A DNA stretch of 36,522 nt from contig WTGC01000022.1 in the NCBI GenBank assembly GCA_011523705.1, positions 1-36,522 on the forward strand. The letters are read 5' to 3'. Within the stretch, counting starts at the first letter, position 1. Each line of letters begins with the position of its first letter. The translations under genes were made by a program, and so were the position numbers. Positions 7,461 to 14,799 of the stretch are shown piece by piece. Source of the DNA: Chloroflexota bacterium. Its GTDB lineage: Bacteria > Chloroflexota > Anaerolineae > Aggregatilineales > Phototrophicaceae. The notes under the pieces were generated by a model. That model had not been told where the DNA came from, searched no databases, and saw only the letters and a list, made by a program, of their open reading frames with translations.

Positions 7461-8579
7461 CTAGTTGACGACCCTTACCTGGCTGAAATCGCCACGGAAA
7501 ACAGTGTAGAAATTGTTCAGCCAACCCTGACCAAAGCTGCCTTCAACGAGATACCAGCCCCGGCCTCTGGAAAGCCCGAGCACACGCAGAACCGTGCCTC
7601 CTGGCACGGTTGCGACGATGCTGTTGTTGATGCCGGCGCCGCTGCGGATGTTTAGAAAGGCTGTATTGACAACTGCCCGCGGCGTGGAACCGGAGAGATG
7701 CGCCCCTTCTCGCGCGCTCGTCTGGCCTGACCGCGAGAGACCGGAGAAGTTGCCGCGGCCCACCGTATAATTGGAATTGACCCAGCCAGTGCCGGCCGAT
7801 GTTTGGACCTGATACCAGACGCCGCCGCTGTCGATCGCCGTGACGATCAGATTCGTCCCACCCTTGACCACGGTCAGGACATTATGTCCAACGCCTGGTC
7901 CGGTCCGGACGTTGAGGAAGCTGGTGTTCACCACGAGATGCGGCGTCCCTGGCGCCATGGTCGTCGCGCCGGACCCAAGATTCGTCGGCTGGCCTGGCGC
8001 AGTACCTCTGGAAACGCCCGAGAAATTGCCGCGCCCGACAGCATAAGTTGAATTGATCCAGCCGCTGCCGGCCGACGTGGCCACCTGATACCACACGCCA
8101 CCACCGTCAATCGCGGTGACTAGCAGATTGGTACCGCCCTTGACCGTGACAAGGACGGGATGACCAATACCTGGACCGGTCCTGACGTTAAGATAGGCTG
8201 TATTCACAACGACATGAGGCGCGCCCGCGGGAATAGCCGTCCCGCTGCCCAAATTCGCCGGCGTGAACTGGTTGGGAACGCTCGTGAAATCTCCTCGCGC
8301 CACCGTGTAGAACGAATTGACCCAACCTTGCCCTCTGGGGCTCGTGACCTCGATCCAATCACTGCCGACGCGGAGCGAAATCACGGGCAATACTGTCCCC
8401 CCCGCCACTGTGTCGATGATATCATGGCCGGCGCCCGGCCCGCTTCGCACATTTAGCCGGTATGTGTTTACCACCAAATGCGGCGTATTTTGCGCGACAG
8501 CGAGTGACTGTACCGAGGTAAGCAAAGCGACCACAATCATCGAAAAGAGCAATGCCCGATATCTTATGCGATTGGCCAT
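7461..8579 (-). CDS. secreted protein with four SH3b domains
   Basis: 372 residues. A signal peptide (about 1-30: charged MANRIRYR, hydrophobic core, VAQ cleavage site) is followed by four bacterial SH3 (SH3b/SH3_3) domains at about 33-98, 121-186, 213-278 and 300-366. Each carries the pattern VVNT.xLNVRxGPG...VxGGTxL and a closing GWxNxxYxVxRGxF. Domains 2 and 3 are near-identical, showing recent duplication. SH3b domains bind peptidoglycan or other wall peptides, and no enzyme domain is attached, so this is probably a wall- or matrix-binding protein. The start has GGGAGAAG upstream. It is transcribed from its own promoter at 8635-8663 and ended by the hairpin at 7394-7420. Confidence 0.88.
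   Translation of the reverse strand: MANRIRYRALLFSMIVVALLTSVQSLAVAQNTPHLVVNTYRLNVRSGPGAGHDIIDTVAGGTVLPVISLRVGSDWIEVTSPRGQGWVNSFYTVARGDFTSVPNQFTPANLGSGTAIPAGAPHVVVNTAYLNVRTGPGIGHPVLVTVKGGTNLLVTAIDGGGVWYQVATSAGSGWINSTYAVGRGNFSGVSRGTAPGQPTNLGSGATTMAPGTPHLVVNTSFLNVRTGPGVGHNVLTVVKGGTNLIVTAIDSGGVWYQVQTSAGTGWVNSNYTVGRGNFSGLSRSGQTSAREGAHLSGSTPRAVVNTAFLNIRSGAGINNSIVATVPGGTVLRVLGLSRGRGWYLVEGSFGQGWLNNFYTVFRGDFSQVRVVN
7728..8225 (-). repeat. tandem duplication of a 276-bp SH3b module
   Basis: SH3b domains 2 (about 8004-8225) and 3 (about 7728-7949) are strongly similar at DNA level with a 276-bp offset. For example, both carry the CTGATACCA(G/C)ACGCC block. Domains 1 and 4 are clearly more diverged. Confidence 0.75.
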
Positions 8580-8634
8580 AATCTTCTCCCGTCAAGACCT
8601 ATCAGCGTTATCAATGCCTGCTAGCACGAAAGTT

Positions 8635-8663
8635 AGTATAGTGGTCACTAACATACGGGGCAA
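8635..8663 (-). promoter_or_regulatory. promoter of the SH3b gene
   Basis: On the minus strand TTGCCC (8658-8663), a 17-base spacer and TATACT (8635-8640). The spacer region contains an imperfect palindrome TAGTG-GT-CACTA (8639-8650) that could be an operator. Confidence 0.6.
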
Positions 8664-8795
8664 ACGAATTCTCTAGCAATCTCCGCCTCTTTGCCGGTCT
8701 TGTTCATGAAGTTCCCTTCGGGCGCCGCGCGAGAATGAGGGACTGGTAATGCTGGAACGCTAGGAAACGAATTAGCTGAAAATAGCGCCAGAAAA

Positions 8796-8824
8796 TTGAC
8801 ACAATGTCCCCGTTGTGTTAACAT
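8796..8824 (+). promoter_or_regulatory. promoter with embedded palindrome for the Fe-S carrier gene
   Basis: TTGACA (8796-8801, perfect consensus), a 17-base spacer and TAACAT (8819-8824). Between the boxes lies an inverted repeat ACACAA-N8-TTGTGT (8799-8804 and 8813-8818). A dimeric regulator bound there would block RNA polymerase. The promoter is 34 bases before the ATG at 8858. Confidence 0.7.
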
Positions 8825-8857
8825 GACCGCAGATCGCAAAAGGCGAAGGGATTTGTT

Positions 8858-9283
8858 ATGGCTTTGGCCGAGCAGCAGACGATTGGCGTAGTAACGGACA
8901 GCACCGTTCTTGATGTCACGCCGGCGGCGGTGTCCATCATCAAGAGCTTGCTCGAACAGCGAGAGATTCCTGAACACGCGCTTCGCGTCTTTGTGACGGG
9001 CGGCGGCTGTTCCGGCTTGCAGTACGGCATGGCTTTTCAGGAGGCGCCAGAAGCAGGCGATACCGTTGTCGACTGTGCAGACGTGCGCCTGCTGGTTGAT
9101 CCGACGAGCATGATGTACCTCAGAGGCGCCACCATTGATTACGTCGACAGCTTGATTGGCGGCGGCTTCCGCATCGACAATCCCAATGCCGTTTCCAATT
9201 GTGGCTGCGGCCATTCCTTCAAGGGTTCGGATGAAGGCGCTGCCGACCAAAGCGAAGGCTGCGGGACCTGCGGAAGCTATTAA
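8858..9283 (+). CDS. A-type iron-sulfur carrier (ErpA/IscA/HesB family)
   Basis: A 141-residue A-type carrier that receives Fe-S clusters and hands them to apoproteins. The three ligand cysteines are C51 (VTGGGCSGLQYG), C115 and C117 (SNCGCGHSF), in the standard arrangement. An N-terminal stretch of about 20 residues and a C-terminal tail containing C135 and C138 (EGCGTCGSY) extend the usual core of about 107 residues. The extra CxxC could bind metal or assist transfer. This is inference. It is monocistronic, with a strong promoter overlapped by a palindrome. No isc or suf gene is adjacent. Confidence 0.92.
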   Translation: MALAEQQTIGVVTDSTVLDVTPAAVSIIKSLLEQREIPEHALRVFVTGGGCSGLQYGMAFQEAPEAGDTVVDCADVRLLVDPTSMMYLRGATIDYVDSLIGGGFRIDNPNAVSNCGCGHSFKGSDEGAADQSEGCGTCGSY

Positions 9284-9314
9284 GCCTGTATTCGTACATG
9301 CGGACGCGGGCGCC

Positions 9315-9331
9315 AGTCACCATCGGTGACT
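9315..9331. terminator. hairpin between convergent genes
   Basis: AGTCACC (9315-9321), loop ATC, GGTGACT (9325-9331). It is a perfect 7-bp stem between the ends of the Fe-S carrier gene (9283) and the SH3b membrane protein gene (9337). The following T content is low, so termination is plausible but not proven. Confidence 0.5.
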
Positions 9332-9336
9332 AATCT

Positions 9337-10095
9337 TTAGTTCCGCAGCAGACTGATCAATAAGCCTACAATTCCCAGACCGGCCAAAGCCAGGATCGGT
9401 ACCAGCGGGGGCAGATCAAACAAGCGCCGTTCGGCCGCTTCCACCACCTCGAGTTGATGAACAAACGAAGGCTGCGTTGCTGGTGGCGTAAAAGTCGGCA
9501 GCGACGTTGCTTCGATCACTTCCACGACGCTGGCGGCATCCGCTTCTCCCGTGGCAATTTCGATTGTACGCGGATTGGCGCCTGACCGATCGGCGTTCTC
9601 GTCACCGATCGGCGCCGCGCTTCCCGGGGCGATAACGGCGTCAAGATTGTCGATCACTTCAATTTGAGACGGGTCGCCTTCAATGGTCACCAGATCGCCG
9701 TAGACCCATGCTCGTCCATTAGGCGACAGTTCAAAGCTCAATTCGTACCAGCGATAATAATTGCGCAGCACCGGATAGAGCGCGCCGTGCGCAATAGTGC
9801 CAAGCAAGTCGCTTTCGATATCGGGCAAGGCGCGGACATTGACGTTCCCGGCGGATTGCAGCGCCTGCAGCCGCGCGGATGGCAAGGGCGTCGGCGTATA
9901 GCTGGGCGTGATGGTCGGCGCCAGCGCTCGCGCGCCTTCTGGGGTCGGTGTGACCAGGTTGGCGCGCAAGGGTGTCGCGTCGGCGGCGCCTTGCGCGAAT
10001 GAAGGCGCAAGATAGACAAGGACCGCTGCCAAAAGCGCCACAAATCCAATCGCGCGGCGAATCTGAATCCGGTCACCAGGAAATCGCGTTGACAT
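9337..10095 (-). CDS. membrane-anchored SH3b-domain protein
   Basis: 252 residues. An N-terminal signal or anchor (about 14-36, ending SFAQG) is followed by a Thr/Pro-rich stretch (about 45-72), one SH3b-like domain (about 77-140: NVNVRALPDIESDLLGTI to WVYGDLVTIEG), a long low-complexity region and a C-terminal membrane segment (about 233-250) ending in LLRN. It should be extracytoplasmic with a C-terminal anchor. Its first 23 bases overlap the end of the upstream LysM/M23 lipoprotein gene, so the two are almost certainly translated from one message and act together in the envelope. No enzymatic motif is seen. Confidence 0.8.
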   Translation of the reverse strand: MSTRFPGDRIQIRRAIGFVALLAAVLVYLAPSFAQGAADATPLRANLVTPTPEGARALAPTITPSYTPTPLPSARLQALQSAGNVNVRALPDIESDLLGTIAHGALYPVLRNYYRWYELSFELSPNGRAWVYGDLVTIEGDPSQIEVIDNLDAVIAPGSAAPIGDENADRSGANPRTIEIATGEADAASVVEVIEATSLPTFTPPATQPSFVHQLEVVEAAERRLFDLPPLVPILALAGLGIVGLLISLLRN

Positions 10096-11782
10096 CAGTG
10101 AATCGACCTTGCTCGGCGATCACGCTGCGGTTGTCCAAGGTGTTCACCAAGAAGCCTTGATAAAGTTGGCTGCCCAGCCCGACGACTTTCCAGTTGCTCA
10201 TGACAAATGGGGGGACGGCGACGCCTGGCGGGCAGCGATTGCAATCCGCCGGGATCCATTCGCCATTGAAGCGCCGGGCGATATGCAGATGCGTCGCTGT
10301 GCTGAAGCCGCCGGCGCAAGACGTGTATCCCAGGATGTTGCCCGAATCGACAACTAGGCCTTCGTTCAAGGCGTCGTGCGGGCTGACATGCAAATAGAGT
10401 ATTGTCCAGCCGCTTGCTTCATCGCCGTCGCCATCGAGGTCCAGCACGATGACGCCGTCGTCTATTCTGGCGATGATTCCATTGGCAATCGCCGTGATCG
10501 GGTATCTCGATGTATAACACCAGCCGGCTTTCTCCTCGTCCGGCGGCGCAAAGTCAACGGCTGACCAGGCGCTGCCGTTCCCCCATCCACCGTGGAAGCC
10601 GCCGGTGAATCGCCAGACATCGCCGCGCGGGAACGGAAGCGTCAAGGCCGGCTGAAGCAATTCTGAGGCCGTCAGTTCACGCGCATCCGCGAATGGATCG
10701 CCAAACAGGCGTCGATAGGTCTCGAATAAGCCAGCCTCGCCAACGTCGATTTCCCATTGCTCAAGAGTTCGCATTTGCGCGATCGCGAATTGCACGCCGA
10801 TGGTTCCGGCCTTCAAGTCCGGATGATAATTCAGGCGGCTGCCGTCGGCAGCTTCGATAATCGTCTTGCCGCGGTATTTCCAGTCGTAATACCCTTGGTT
10901 GAGCCGGTCCGCCAGCCAACTCAATTGGGCGTAAAGCCCCTTCCGCCCGGTCGGCGTCGGCGCGTCCGGCGCTACAAACGGGTAAAGCAGCGCTTCTTCC
11001 TCTTCTGTCGACGTGGTGACAAGCCCGGCGTAGTGTTCCAGAAACGCAATCAGGAGGCGCGCGTCAACGCTGTATTCGCGCGATACGCGTTCGATGATTT
11101 GGCTCGCGGTCAAAGCGTCGCTGCGCTGCGTGCCATCAGCCAGCCGCGTCGGCGTGAATACATTGATCTGCGGCAGCATGCCGCTTTGCGAGCGAAGGAA
11201 AGCATCGACATCGAAATCTATGGCGCCAACGGATCGTACCAGCCGCGTGTCCGGCACAATGCGAAATGCGGGCGTGTATTCCACCGGCGTCTGCGGCAAG
11301 TTGATAACCTGCCCCACCTCCAGAAAATCAGGATTCGGCAGGTCATTGGCTTTTAGCAGTGCATTAATGGAGACATCGTAGCGTTCGGCGATTCGCGTGA
11401 GCGTGTCGCCCCGCTGGACGGTATGAGAGGCCTTCTGCCCTTCCTGGACTTCTGACTCGGCGGCCAAAGCTTCAACGGAATGCGCAGCAACCGCCGATGC
11501 GGATTCGTCTTGGCTCGTCCCCGATGCCGGGGTAGAAACCGCCTGGCGGACGCGCGGAACGGTGTTGCCTGACGGCGTCGCCCGCTGAAGCGATTCCGTC
11601 GCGGAATGGACCGGCGACGCGTTAGCTTGGGCGGACACCGCCGAGCGCTCGTCTTCAGTCGCGGCCGCATCCCAAGCCATGGTGCAGCCGGCGATAAGGG
11701 CAAGGCAAAGCAGCAAGGCCACTGTCGGCAAGAATCGAAGGCAGCGGGAAATAGATATTGGCTTGCTGGCGGCAAACTGCAC
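10073..11782 (-). CDS. LysM lipoprotein with degenerate M23 (LytM-like) domain
   Basis: 569 residues. The lipobox is LALIAGC (Cys33) and a disordered linker follows (about 40-115). A LysM peptidoglycan-binding domain spans about 119-163 (HTVQRGDTLTRIAERYDVS to VGQVINLP). A middle helical domain at about 215-360 is not recognised. A LytM/M23-like domain spans about 390-515. M23 peptidases bind Zn through HxxxD and HxH. Here HxH survives (H498, H500, THLHIA) and H465 lies in LYLH, but the first His is W406 (SAWSAVDFAP). D410 is kept. It may therefore be an inactive regulator or use H397. The start is GTG with AAGGTG 7 bases upstream. It forms an operon with the SH3b gene downstream. Confidence 0.82.
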   Translation of the reverse strand: MQFAASKPISISRCLRFLPTVALLLCLALIAGCTMAWDAAATEDERSAVSAQANASPVHSATESLQRATPSGNTVPRVRQAVSTPASGTSQDESASAVAAHSVEALAAESEVQEGQKASHTVQRGDTLTRIAERYDVSINALLKANDLPNPDFLEVGQVINLPQTPVEYTPAFRIVPDTRLVRSVGAIDFDVDAFLRSQSGMLPQINVFTPTRLADGTQRSDALTASQIIERVSREYSVDARLLIAFLEHYAGLVTTSTEEEEALLYPFVAPDAPTPTGRKGLYAQLSWLADRLNQGYYDWKYRGKTIIEAADGSRLNYHPDLKAGTIGVQFAIAQMRTLEQWEIDVGEAGLFETYRRLFGDPFADARELTASELLQPALTLPFPRGDVWRFTGGFHGGWGNGSAWSAVDFAPPDEEKAGWCYTSRYPITAIANGIIARIDDGVIVLDLDGDGDEASGWTILYLHVSPHDALNEGLVVDSGNILGYTSCAGGFSTATHLHIARRFNGEWIPADCNRCPPGVAVPPFVMSNWKVVGLGSQLYQGFLVNTLDNRSVIAEQGRFTDVNAISW

Positions 11783-11794
11783 TTGGGCGCACCT

Positions 11795-11824
11795 TTGAAC
11801 ACCTGTATACTAGTTCAGTATTCT
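11795..11824 (+). promoter_or_regulatory. candidate promoter of the SCP2 gene
   Basis: TTGAAC (11795-11800), an 18-base spacer and TATTCT (11819-11824) lie 30 bases before the ATG at 11855. The same short region must also carry the divergent promoter of the LysM/M23 gene. Confidence 0.45.
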
Positions 11825-11854
11825 CAATCGCGACATCAACATTAGGAGTGAGCT

Positions 11855-12184
11855 ATGGCCACCGCTGATGAGGTAAAGAACTTGTTTCCGGCAATGGTGG
11901 ATCGATTCCTCCCAGAGAAAGCTGGAGATATAAACGCGACAATTCTCTTTGATCTGAGTGGCGACAATGGCGGTCACTTTTGGCTCAAGATCGCCGATGG
12001 CGCCGCCACAACGGGCGCCGGCGAATTGAGCGATCCGGCGATGACAGTCAAAGCGAGCGCTGACGATTGGTTCGCGGTCGCCACCGGTGAAATGAATGCG
12101 ATGCAGGCCTTCATGACGGGAAAACTCAAAATCCTCGGCGATATGGGGCTGGCGATGAAAATTCAGACGATCTTCGCGCAATAG
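11855..12184 (+). CDS. SCP2 sterol-binding domain protein
   Basis: A 109-residue stand-alone SCP2 domain, a small alpha/beta fold with a hydrophobic tunnel that binds lipids or fatty acyl groups. Signs are the central strands (NATILFDLSGDNGGHFWLKI), DPAMTVKASADDWFAVATGEM and the C-terminal FMTGKLKILGDMGLAMKI, the canonical 'G..k..GD..la.kl' ending. The length is normal. AGGAG lies well placed before the ATG. It stands alone, divergent from the LysM lipoprotein gene and convergent with the HEAT gene. The lipid ligand cannot be deduced. Confidence 0.9.
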   Translation: MATADEVKNLFPAMVDRFLPEKAGDINATILFDLSGDNGGHFWLKIADGAATTGAGELSDPAMTVKASADDWFAVATGEMNAMQAFMTGKLKILGDMGLAMKIQTIFAQ

Positions 12185-12205
12185 GGAATCCACGCCATCG
12201 ATCAA

Positions 12206-13213
12206 TCAATCGTCGTCTGATTCCAGTCCAAAGGAAGCCAAGCTCAAACTGAAGCCGGCCGCGTCAAGCGCCTCGTCGATCGCCGCCGTGGCAACATCAT
12301 CGGTCACGATTTCATCGAGGCTGCTCAAAACTTCAAAAGCCTGCCGGCCGCCGATTTCTCCCAAGGACCAAATCGCAATCAATTGAATCTCTTGGTCGTC
12401 GCTCAGCGTGAACTCGCCGACGCGGCGCGCCGCTTCTTTCAACTGTATCTGGCCGCAAGCTCTTATGGCTTCAAAGACGCACTCGCCATCAGAGCCCTCG
12501 AGTTCGTCCATCAATTTGTCGCGCCAATTCGAGCTGCAAGTACGCCCCATCGCGTAAATGGCGCCGACTCTAAGTTCATGGTTGCCATCCGCATAAGCGG
12601 TCTCGATGAGTTCGCTCACCATTGGGTGGCTCGAATTGGCGAGCGCTTCCAAAGAGCGGCGGCGGATTTCCACCGGCTCCGCAGGATCGCTATGGACGCC
12701 ATAAGCCAGCGATTGCGCCTCAGCCGCGAGCTCGGCCGGGATATCGCCGTATTCGCCCAGAAGAAGGAAGCGGCCCATATGCTCAAGCGCGCGCGCCCGA
12801 ACGGCGGCGTCATGGTCGGACCCTGCCATATTCATCAGCGTGCGCATGGTCTCGGCTGACTCATCAGTCCACAATAGGTCAATGGAGGTCGCGCGGACGA
12901 GGCTGCTTTCATCTTCGAGGCAATGCCGGGCAATCTCACGGAAATTGAGCTCGAACATGGCTTCGCTGGCTTCGTTCAGCGCGCGCAGCACCCGATGCTT
13001 GGCGACAGCGGGAAGCGGATTCCAGACCGGCTCAATCATCCGCAGTTCCTCAGCAGTCAAGTCGCTTAGACCATATACAATTGCCGCTGGCACGATTGCC
13101 TGAGACGAACTTGACTCGTTACTCAGTAATCGAGCAAGGTCTTCAAGCGAAGGCTTGGGGATTGCCGGGTCGACCGCTTCTTCTTCGAATGCGAACGTTC
13201 GCTTTTCTTCCAT
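12206..13213 (-). CDS. HEAT-repeat protein
   Basis: 335 residues, acidic at both ends. From about residue 75 to 320 it is a run of HEAT-like helical pairs: VRATSIDLLWTDESAET, VRARALEHMGRFLLLG, IRRRSLEALANSSHP, LRVGAIYAMGRTCSSNWRD and IQLIAIWSLGEIGGRQAFE. Such arrays bind other proteins. No catalytic residue is visible. It starts 2 bases after the stop of the RseP-type protease gene on the same strand, which implies a two-gene operon and possibly a role with that protease, although this is inference. Confidence 0.82.
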   Translation of the reverse strand: MEEKRTFAFEEEAVDPAIPKPSLEDLARLLSNESSSSQAIVPAAIVYGLSDLTAEELRMIEPVWNPLPAVAKHRVLRALNEASEAMFELNFREIARHCLEDESSLVRATSIDLLWTDESAETMRTLMNMAGSDHDAAVRARALEHMGRFLLLGEYGDIPAELAAEAQSLAYGVHSDPAEPVEIRRRSLEALANSSHPMVSELIETAYADGNHELRVGAIYAMGRTCSSNWRDKLMDELEGSDGECVFEAIRACGQIQLKEAARRVGEFTLSDDQEIQLIAIWSLGEIGGRQAFEVLSSLDEIVTDDVATAAIDEALDAAGFSLSLASFGLESDDD

Positions 13214-13215
13214 GA

Positions 13216-14718
13216 TTAGTTAATTGTCGGCGGATGAATCAAGTCATAAATCATGACTACCGACCCCAGCGCCAGCAGCAGCACAATGCCAATCTGATGT
13301 ATTCGCGCTTCGGTCCTGGGGGCGACCGGCTTTCCGCGCAATATTTCAATCAGCACGAAGACGATACGCCCGCCATCGAGAGCCGGTATCGGCAGCAAGT
13401 TGCTGATGCCCAGGAATATGCTAATCAGGGCGATGAATTTCAGCATGATGCCGGGACCTTCCTGCATGCTGCGCTGCAAGAATTCGCCGCCGATCTTGCT
13501 AATGCCGATGATACTGATGGGGCGCGCGTCCCGGCCGCTGAGCGAGCCGTCGAGCAAACGACCTGGTATCGAGGCGATAAGCTTCAGAGTATTCACCGTT
13601 GTGCGAACGCTGTAGGAGAAGGCCTCAGGAATACTCTGCGGGATCAATTCATATCTGTATCCACCGTTGGCGAAACGAGTGCGGTCTCTCAGGCCAAACT
13701 GCGATCGAACCCCCATACCCAGCCGCCCTTCCGCTTCAGGCGGATTGACGCGCGGCGTGACGACCACCACGATGTCTTCCGTCGAGCCGTCTTCATGCTC
13801 TCGCCTGAGTGTGAGCGGGAGTTGTCCGCCCGCATAATCCTTCGCGGCCTCTTGCAAAGTCCGGGCCGGATTACCCGATGGCGCAATCGGTGTATGGTTG
13901 ATCTGGCCAATAATGTCCCCGGCCTGAATGCCAGCCAGCGCCGCCGGCGATTCTTCCAGCACGGTCACCACCTGCACGAAACCAGAGCGCCCCGCGAAGT
14001 CCGGCTTGACGCGCAAATCGTACTCATCGCCCGTTTCGCGGCCGATGAGCGAAAACTGAATCGAATCTCCTTGATAGCTCTTCAGTTTCTCATGAAAGGC
14101 CACAAAATCGGCGAAACGCTCCCCGTTGATCTTTTCGATGGCGTCCCCTGCTTGGGCATCTGTCCCGTAAAACAGGGAGCCGGGTGGAATCGCCACAATT
14201 TGGCTTAGACCGCCAACGGGCAGGGAAAGCCCGATTAGAGCGACCACAAAGAAAAGTATCAGCGCCATAAGGAAATTGGCGAAGGCGCCGGCGGCCATAA
14301 AGAAAATGCGGCCCAAGGCGGGCGCCTCATTGACCGACATCATCGTGCGCTCGTCCACACCGCGCAGGCGCAGCATTTCGCGCTCCGATACCAGGCGAAC
14401 CAGCCCCGAGCGCCGCCGCTCCAAGACAACCCGATCCCGTTTTACCTTGTCATCACTGGCTGGACCAATCATGTCCTCGCCCAATGGACGAACGAATCCA
14501 CCTAAGGGCAGTAGATTCAGCGTGAATTCCGTTTCACCGAGCATGAACAAGCGCCCAACGCGCGGCGGGAAACCAATGCCAAACTCGAGCACATTGATGC
14601 CAACCAGCTTGGCGGCAATATAATGACCGAGCTCATGTATGATGACTGCCGGAATCAGAACGAGCGCGAAAGCGACAATTGCAAGCGCGATGTCAGTTGT
14701 AGCGGCGTATACGAGCAT
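13216..14718 (-). CDS. rseP: RseP-type site-2 zinc metalloprotease (M50)
   Basis: 500 residues. An intramembrane protease of the M50/S2P family that cuts membrane-bound regulators. The active site is HELGH (H28, E29, H32, in the first membrane segment) with the distal motif NLLPIPALDGGR near the C-terminus. Two PDZ-like domains lie between the membrane segments: one around AIPPGSLFYGTDAQAGDAIEKING, the other around EESPAALAGIQAGDIIGQIN. The frame continues to a TTG at 14784, but the ATG at 14718 has GGAGG upstream and places HELGH at the usual distance. A TATAAT promoter lies just upstream. It is followed by the HEAT gene. Its substrate, perhaps an anti-sigma factor, is not in the window. Confidence 0.93.
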   Translation of the reverse strand: MLVYAATTDIALAIVAFALVLIPAVIIHELGHYIAAKLVGINVLEFGIGFPPRVGRLFMLGETEFTLNLLPLGGFVRPLGEDMIGPASDDKVKRDRVVLERRRSGLVRLVSEREMLRLRGVDERTMMSVNEAPALGRIFFMAAGAFANFLMALILFFVVALIGLSLPVGGLSQIVAIPPGSLFYGTDAQAGDAIEKINGERFADFVAFHEKLKSYQGDSIQFSLIGRETGDEYDLRVKPDFAGRSGFVQVVTVLEESPAALAGIQAGDIIGQINHTPIAPSGNPARTLQEAAKDYAGGQLPLTLRREHEDGSTEDIVVVVTPRVNPPEAEGRLGMGVRSQFGLRDRTRFANGGYRYELIPQSIPEAFSYSVRTTVNTLKLIASIPGRLLDGSLSGRDARPISIIGISKIGGEFLQRSMQEGPGIMLKFIALISIFLGISNLLPIPALDGGRIVFVLIEILRGKPVAPRTEARIHQIGIVLLLALGSVVMIYDLIHPPTIN

Positions 14719-14754
14719 CGACGACTGCCCTCCAAAAGGATTCGATTCGTTTAC

Positions 14755-14784
14755 ATTATACGTCCGAGATGCGAATGGACGCAA
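14755..14784 (-). promoter_or_regulatory. promoter of rseP-HEAT operon
   Basis: On the minus strand TTGCGT (14779-14784), an 18-base spacer and a perfect TATAAT (14755-14760), about 36 bases before the ATG at 14718. Confidence 0.7.
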
Positions 14785-14799
14785 GGAAGGCCATTCGCG

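Noticed and set aside
7461..8579. The repeated SH3b DNA considered as a CRISPR-like or satellite array
   Set aside because: The repeats are a 276-bp coding module in frame within one protein, not short direct repeats with unique spacers.
13234..14208. Plus-strand open frame of 324 codons opposite the RseP-type protease
   Set aside because: It lies wholly within the well-supported M50 gene and reads as low-quality Gln/Arg-rich sequence without motifs.
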